Below, in pieces: positions 5,624 to 8,799 of a stretch of DNA of 8,799 nucleotides. Origin of the DNA: Kiritimatiellota bacterium (lineage in GTDB: Bacteria > Verrucomicrobiota > Lentisphaeria > Victivallales > JAADHT01). The stretch covers positions 13,700-22,498 of the forward strand of contig JAADHT010000160.1 in assembly GCA_013151705.1 (NCBI GenBank), in the 5' to 3' direction. Below the pieces are notes generated by a model. That model was given only the letters and a program-made list of their open reading frames with translations. It ran no database searches and was not told the origin of the DNA. The first letter of the stretch is position 1. The number at the start of each line of letters is the position of its first letter. A program made the position numbers and the translations under genes.

Positions 5624-7957
5624 GTGACGGATTCTCGCGACAACAAGGATGACGGCTCCCTTGAAGGTGGGGAAGAACAATTTCAGCCATCTTCGGATGA
5701 CATGAGTTCTACCAGCCCTATCGATTTTACTTTCCACCAGGATGGCGAGGAGACCGACGCGCCCGAACAGCACACCGCTTCGATTCTCGATTTGATTGAG
5801 ACGAAAGACGAGTTCATCTCCCTTTCGGGCTCCGCCGATGTCGACGAGATCATCCAAGGGGATTCTCTCGACGAGATACTCAAGACTCCGACCAGCGACG
5901 ACAAGGGAAGGTGGCGGACGTCGAAAATCGCTGAAGAGTATGAAAAGAAGAAGCGTTCGTCGAGGTTTTTCAAGCGAAAATTGAAAATCATAGTTCTCAT
6001 CTCCGTCGTTGTGTTGTTGACGGGATTTGTCGTTATATACTTCTTGACTCCTGAAAAGTCGATTTCAGCCTTGACACCCATCAACAAGGTGTCGCTCGAA
6101 CAATTGAGGATTTCTCCGACGCTCAAGGACGAGGGGCAGTTGTCAGGGTACCATAAAATAGCTCTCAAGCTTTTCGCTTCGGGGAAAACCAAAGAAGCCC
6201 AGACTGTATTTCGAAAATTGGCGGACACAGGTTGGAATGGAGCTGTCATTCAGAAAAATCTTGGAGAATGCCGAGAGAAACTGGGGGACAAAAGCGGTGC
6301 GCTGAAATACTACAAGCAAGCGGTTTCGCTTGGTTATCGGGATGATCCGCATCCGGTCGTATTGGTAGCGGCTGATTATTACAAGAAAAAGCAATATTCC
6401 AAAGTGATTTTAACCTTGCGAATTCCCCGTAAACTCTTCCCTGGCAATGAAGCGATATCGGCTTTGCTGGGCTCCGCGTATTATCAATCAGGCAACCGTT
6501 CCAAGGCTATCGAGTATTTCGATAAAACCAATCCAAACCGACTTTCAGAAGATCAAATGCGGGACTACGCTTTCATCTTGGAGCGCAAGGGGGATGTTAA
6601 AAAGGCGTTCAGGCTATATCTGACGTTAGCCAAGGCTTATGGTGACGAAGACGCTTTTGTGAAAGCGGAGAAGTTGGCTCCCGACCAGAAAACCCGCGTG
6701 TATCTTCTCTCCACTCTCGTCGCAAAATTCAAAAACACTTCGAAGGGCGCCGCGTACACCGTGAAACTCGCTGAACGAAGATTTTTCAACGATGAACGAA
6801 AATCAGCCTTGAGACTTCTTGAAGGGATCGATTCGAATCTGCTTGATAAAGAGGGTGCCGAAAAATTCATTGGAATGATTTTCGAATTCCGCGACTCGCC
6901 AATACTTCTCAATGAATGTCATAAGATATTGAATAAACATTTCGCGAACGACTGCGACTTCCAAATTCGTTTAATGGACGTTTTGAAGAGGAATGGCGGA
7001 TTGGCGTTTTGCCGCGAGTTTTTCAAACAACAATACGCGATGTATTCGAAAAACACCGTTACGAACTATATGTACTCGTTGTTCCAATCGTCCAACGCCC
7101 GCAGGATAGTGCTGCTCAAGCGTTCCTTGTCCTTGAACCCCAGTTTTTTTCAGGCTTCCATGGCTTTGGGTGAAATCTACATGACAAAACAAGAGTGGGG
7201 CGAGGCTAAAAAACAATTCCTCAAATGTTTGAAAATATCTCCCAATTCTTTGGAATCCCATTGGTTTTTAACTGTCTGCGAGCTGAAACTCGAGGATTCT
7301 CCCGCTCCTCTGCGGAGATACGAGGCTTTTCTGCTTAAAACGGGGATAAAAGAGGCGGATAGATTGAAGGAGATGATTTCGCTTTCCCAATATATGAAAT
7401 CACCCGACCAGACTCTCGCTTATTTGACTCAAGCGGAGAGGTTTCCAAAACTCTCCCGTTACATTGCCGAGGAGAGGATAAAGACCAAATTCATATATAG
7501 CGCCATTGAGAAAAATGATTTTCCATCTCCACTCCCATCGTATTTGAAGTTCTATTATCAGATGTTCCTTATTTCGAAAGGTCATTTCCGCCGTATGATG
7601 TTGATCCCAACGCGGAGAGAGGATTTTCCGGAATTCTGGAAAGTGTTCATTTGCTGGAGGACAGGAATAAAATCATGGCGAACCGGAGCTGAGTTGATTC
7701 TTAAACGCGACGAGACCAATGTTTTGATCTCGACGATAGTCAAATTGTGGTTGAAGAGGATTTCTCCGTCCAACGCCGCCTTGCTCATTGATTCTCTGCC
7801 TTATCAAGAGAAGCCGCTTATGACTATTATGATCGCGGAGGAATATTACCGGATGGGGGACGTCTTTAAATCGGAGCTTTTCTACAAACAGGCTTTGCAT
7901 TACTCTTCACCCAATATATATGTACAGCTTGCGGACTTCTTGAGAAAGAACAAGTGA
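5624..7957 (+). CDS. Membrane-anchored TPR-repeat protein of unknown function
   Basis: The gene encodes 777 residues starting at a GTG with AAGAGG five bases upstream (5613-5618). Residues 1-100 are acidic and low in complexity, ending in DVDEIIQGDSLDEILK (72-87). A basic segment (108-121, KKKRSSRFFKRKLK) precedes one membrane helix at about 122-141 (KIIVLISVVVLLTGFVVIYF). By the positive-inside rule the N-terminus is cytoplasmic and the remaining 630 residues are extracytoplasmic. Those residues are helical with TPR-like units, for example 175-202, 206-236 (NLGECREKLGDKSGALKYYKQA), 278-300 (LLGSAYYQSGNRSKAIEYF), 505-540 (ALGEIYMTKQEWGEAKKQF) and 735-771 at the C-terminus. No enzymatic domain is recognised. 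TPR arrays bind partner proteins, so a scaffold or assembly role is inferred. The gene is transcribed away from gyrB, and the kinase-like gene follows about 50 bp downstream on the same strand, suggesting co-transcription. It looks AT-richer than its neighbours. Confidence 0.8.
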   Translation: MTDSRDNKDDGSLEGGEEQFQPSSDDMSSTSPIDFTFHQDGEETDAPEQHTASILDLIETKDEFISLSGSADVDEIIQGDSLDEILKTPTSDDKGRWRTSKIAEEYEKKKRSSRFFKRKLKIIVLISVVVLLTGFVVIYFLTPEKSISALTPINKVSLEQLRISPTLKDEGQLSGYHKIALKLFASGKTKEAQTVFRKLADTGWNGAVIQKNLGECREKLGDKSGALKYYKQAVSLGYRDDPHPVVLVAADYYKKKQYSKVILTLRIPRKLFPGNEAISALLGSAYYQSGNRSKAIEYFDKTNPNRLSEDQMRDYAFILERKGDVKKAFRLYLTLAKAYGDEDAFVKAEKLAPDQKTRVYLLSTLVAKFKNTSKGAAYTVKLAERRFFNDERKSALRLLEGIDSNLLDKEGAEKFIGMIFEFRDSPILLNECHKILNKHFANDCDFQIRLMDVLKRNGGLAFCREFFKQQYAMYSKNTVTNYMYSLFQSSNARRIVLLKRSLSLNPSFFQASMALGEIYMTKQEWGEAKKQFLKCLKISPNSLESHWFLTVCELKLEDSPAPLRRYEAFLLKTGIKEADRLKEMISLSQYMKSPDQTLAYLTQAERFPKLSRYIAEERIKTKFIYSAIEKNDFPSPLPSYLKFYYQMFLISKGHFRRMMLIPTRREDFPEFWKVFICWRTGIKSWRTGAELILKRDETNVLISTIVKLWLKRISPSNAALLIDSLPYQEKPLMTIMIAEEYYRMGDVFKSELFYKQALHYSSPNIYVQLADFLRKNK

Positions 7958-7989
7958 GTTCAATATGGATTTTTTGGAATCTCATGCCA

Positions 7990-7997
7990 GGGGGAGG
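7990..7997 (+). promoter_or_regulatory. Probable ribosome binding site of the kinase-like gene
   Basis: GGGGGAGG lies 11 bases before the ATG at 8009. The spacing is on the long side, but it is the only strong site upstream of the gene. The alternative ATG at 8093 is preceded by an A-rich stretch with no such site. Confidence 0.45.
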
Positions 7998-8008
7998 TTT
8001 TTTCGAAG

Positions 8009-8799
8009 ATGGTTTATGTGATACGCGCGGCAAGCGCGTTTCATGTGGCGCGGCTGTGCCAATTCCCTCTTTCGACTAATAAAACCAAAACAATGAGTAA
8101 ACGCGGCAAATGTGGAAATGCTGTAGAAACGTCGAATGATTTCCTCGGCGCATCCGTATGTCCTTCCGGCGATAGTACGAACTTCACTCCCTTTGAGGTG
8201 GATTCTCTGCGCTTTGATCGATTTCTCGCGGACAGTCCCGTTTTCAATCTTTACACCGGATACGATTCATCATCCCGATTCAACGTGCAGATCATAGTTT
8301 TGCGGGATGACGCTCCGCATTACAAATGGTGCCGAGGGACTTTTCTGGAGGAATCTGAAAATTTAATGCGGTTGAGGCATTTGAACACTTGTCCTCTTTT
8401 GGGGCGCGGAGAGATTGATGGTCATCCGTATGTGACCGAGCCCTTGCTGGACGGCAGTTCTCTCGACGCCTTCTCTCCGGGCAAACATTCTTTGATCGCC
8501 ATTGATAAAATAATGAACATTCTCCGATCCGCTTGCGTTGGATTGGCGGTCGCGCACAGCAAGAATCTCGCGCACCACGACATCTCTCCGAAACATATTC
8601 ACCTCGACGGTAGAGGCGTGGTTAGGGTCAAAGGTTTCTTCATTTCGAGATTCGTCTATCTCTACGATCAGTTTATAATTTCCCAGGGAGGTGATTTGAG
8701 ATTCTCGACGTCCCCGTTTTTGATAAGTCCGGAAAAAGCCGAATCGGGAACGGAGGATTATCGCGGCGACATGTTCAGCATGGGAGTCATATACTACTA
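8009..8799 (+). CDS. Protein-kinase-fold protein, probable pseudokinase (3' end outside window)
   Basis: The frame is open to the window edge, with 263 residues visible from ATG 8009. Starting at ATG 8093 instead would drop 28 residues; 8009 is preferred for its ribosome binding site, but the choice is open. Residue numbers here count from 8009. The Ser/Thr-kinase fold is recognisable: helix C glutamate in FLEESENLMRLRHLN (E115), hinge-like YVTEPLLDGSSLDAF, helix E to catalytic loop AVAHSKNLAHHDISPKHIHL, SPEKAES (240-246) in place of APE, and YRGDMFSMGVIYY (helix F aspartate D254). Key catalytic residues are missing. There is no glycine-rich loop, VAIK lysine is Ile (VQIIVL, I96), HRDLKPxN is HHDISPKH with only Asp kept, and DFG is GFF (209-211). 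ATP-dependent phosphotransfer is therefore unlikely, and a regulatory or scaffold role is inferred. PVC and related bacteria carry many such kinases with extra C-terminal domains, which cannot be seen here. Probably in an operon with the upstream TPR gene. Confidence 0.75.
   Translation, partial: MVYVIRAASAFHVARLCQFPLSTNKTKTMSKRGKCGNAVETSNDFLGASVCPSGDSTNFTPFEVDSLRFDRFLADSPVFNLYTGYDSSSRFNVQIIVLRDDAPHYKWCRGTFLEESENLMRLRHLNTCPLLGRGEIDGHPYVTEPLLDGSSLDAFSPGKHSLIAIDKIMNILRSACVGLAVAHSKNLAHHDISPKHIHLDGRGVVRVKGFFISRFVYLYDQFIISQGGDLRFSTSPFLISPEKAESGTEDYRGDMFSMGVIYY
8016..8046 (+). other. Imperfect hairpin between the TPR gene and the kinase domain
   Basis: The core stem is ACGCGC (8023-8028) and GCGCGT (8034-8039) around a five-base loop GGCAA. 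After a T/T mismatch the pairing continues outward with TGA/TCA (8019-8021 with 8041-8043), two G-T pairs and an A-T pair. No T-run follows, so it is not a typical Rho-independent terminator. It lies in the leader if the kinase gene starts at 8093, or inside the first codons if it starts at 8009. Confidence 0.5.

Noticed and set aside
5415..5624. 69-residue frame in the gyrB-TPR intergenic region
   Set aside because: It starts at TTG with no ribosome site, covers the candidate promoters, and its translation is compositionally unremarkable with no motif.
7965..8021. 18-codon ORF (ATG 7965, TGA 8019) right after the TPR gene
   Set aside because: No ribosome binding site and it overlaps the site and start of the kinase-like gene; length is within chance expectation.

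Overview
The window has the layout of a bacterial chromosome: tightly packed protein genes, Shine-Dalgarno sites complementary to the 16S rRNA tail, and two core housekeeping genes (gyrB and a murC-type ligase). There is no insertion sequence, integrase, CRISPR array, tRNA or rRNA. The base composition is moderate, and the TPR gene looks visibly more AT-rich than its neighbours. The mix of a DUF4432 sugar-epimerase-like protein, an isolated murC, a large membrane-anchored TPR protein and a Ser/Thr-kinase-like protein would fit a Gram-negative of the PVC group (Lentisphaerae/Verrucomicrobia-like). That placement is a weak inference, because no phylogenetic marker was compared.

Left part (1-2827, + strand). 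The window opens inside the 3' end of an endonuclease III/HhH-GPD DNA glycosylase gene. A DUF4432 aldose-epimerase-like gene (398-1426) follows, started by a near-perfect ribosome binding site. Next is a UDP-N-acetylmuramate--L-alanine ligase (MurC) gene (1490-2827). Its central domain looks about 40 residues short, and it ends in a 9-bp tandem repeat whose last, altered copy supplies the stop codon.

Middle (2878-5373, - strand). gyrB encodes a full-length DNA gyrase subunit B that converges on murC across 50 bp. It carries the long insert seen in Gram-negative GyrB between the TOPRIM core and the C-terminal tail. It appears monocistronic here and is not beside dnaA, dnaN, recF or gyrA.

Right part (5374-8799). 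A 250-bp divergent intergenic region carries one plausible promoter in each direction. A 777-residue protein follows, with an acidic cytoplasmic N-terminus, one membrane helix and a long TPR-type helical region. About 50 bp downstream is a protein-kinase-fold gene cut by the window edge. Its visible part lacks the glycine-rich loop, the VAIK lysine, the catalytic-loop asparagine and the DFG aspartate, so it reads as a pseudokinase. The TPR protein plus pseudokinase pair is the most unusual element here and may be a signalling or scaffold module. No larger novel system can be demonstrated from this window alone.
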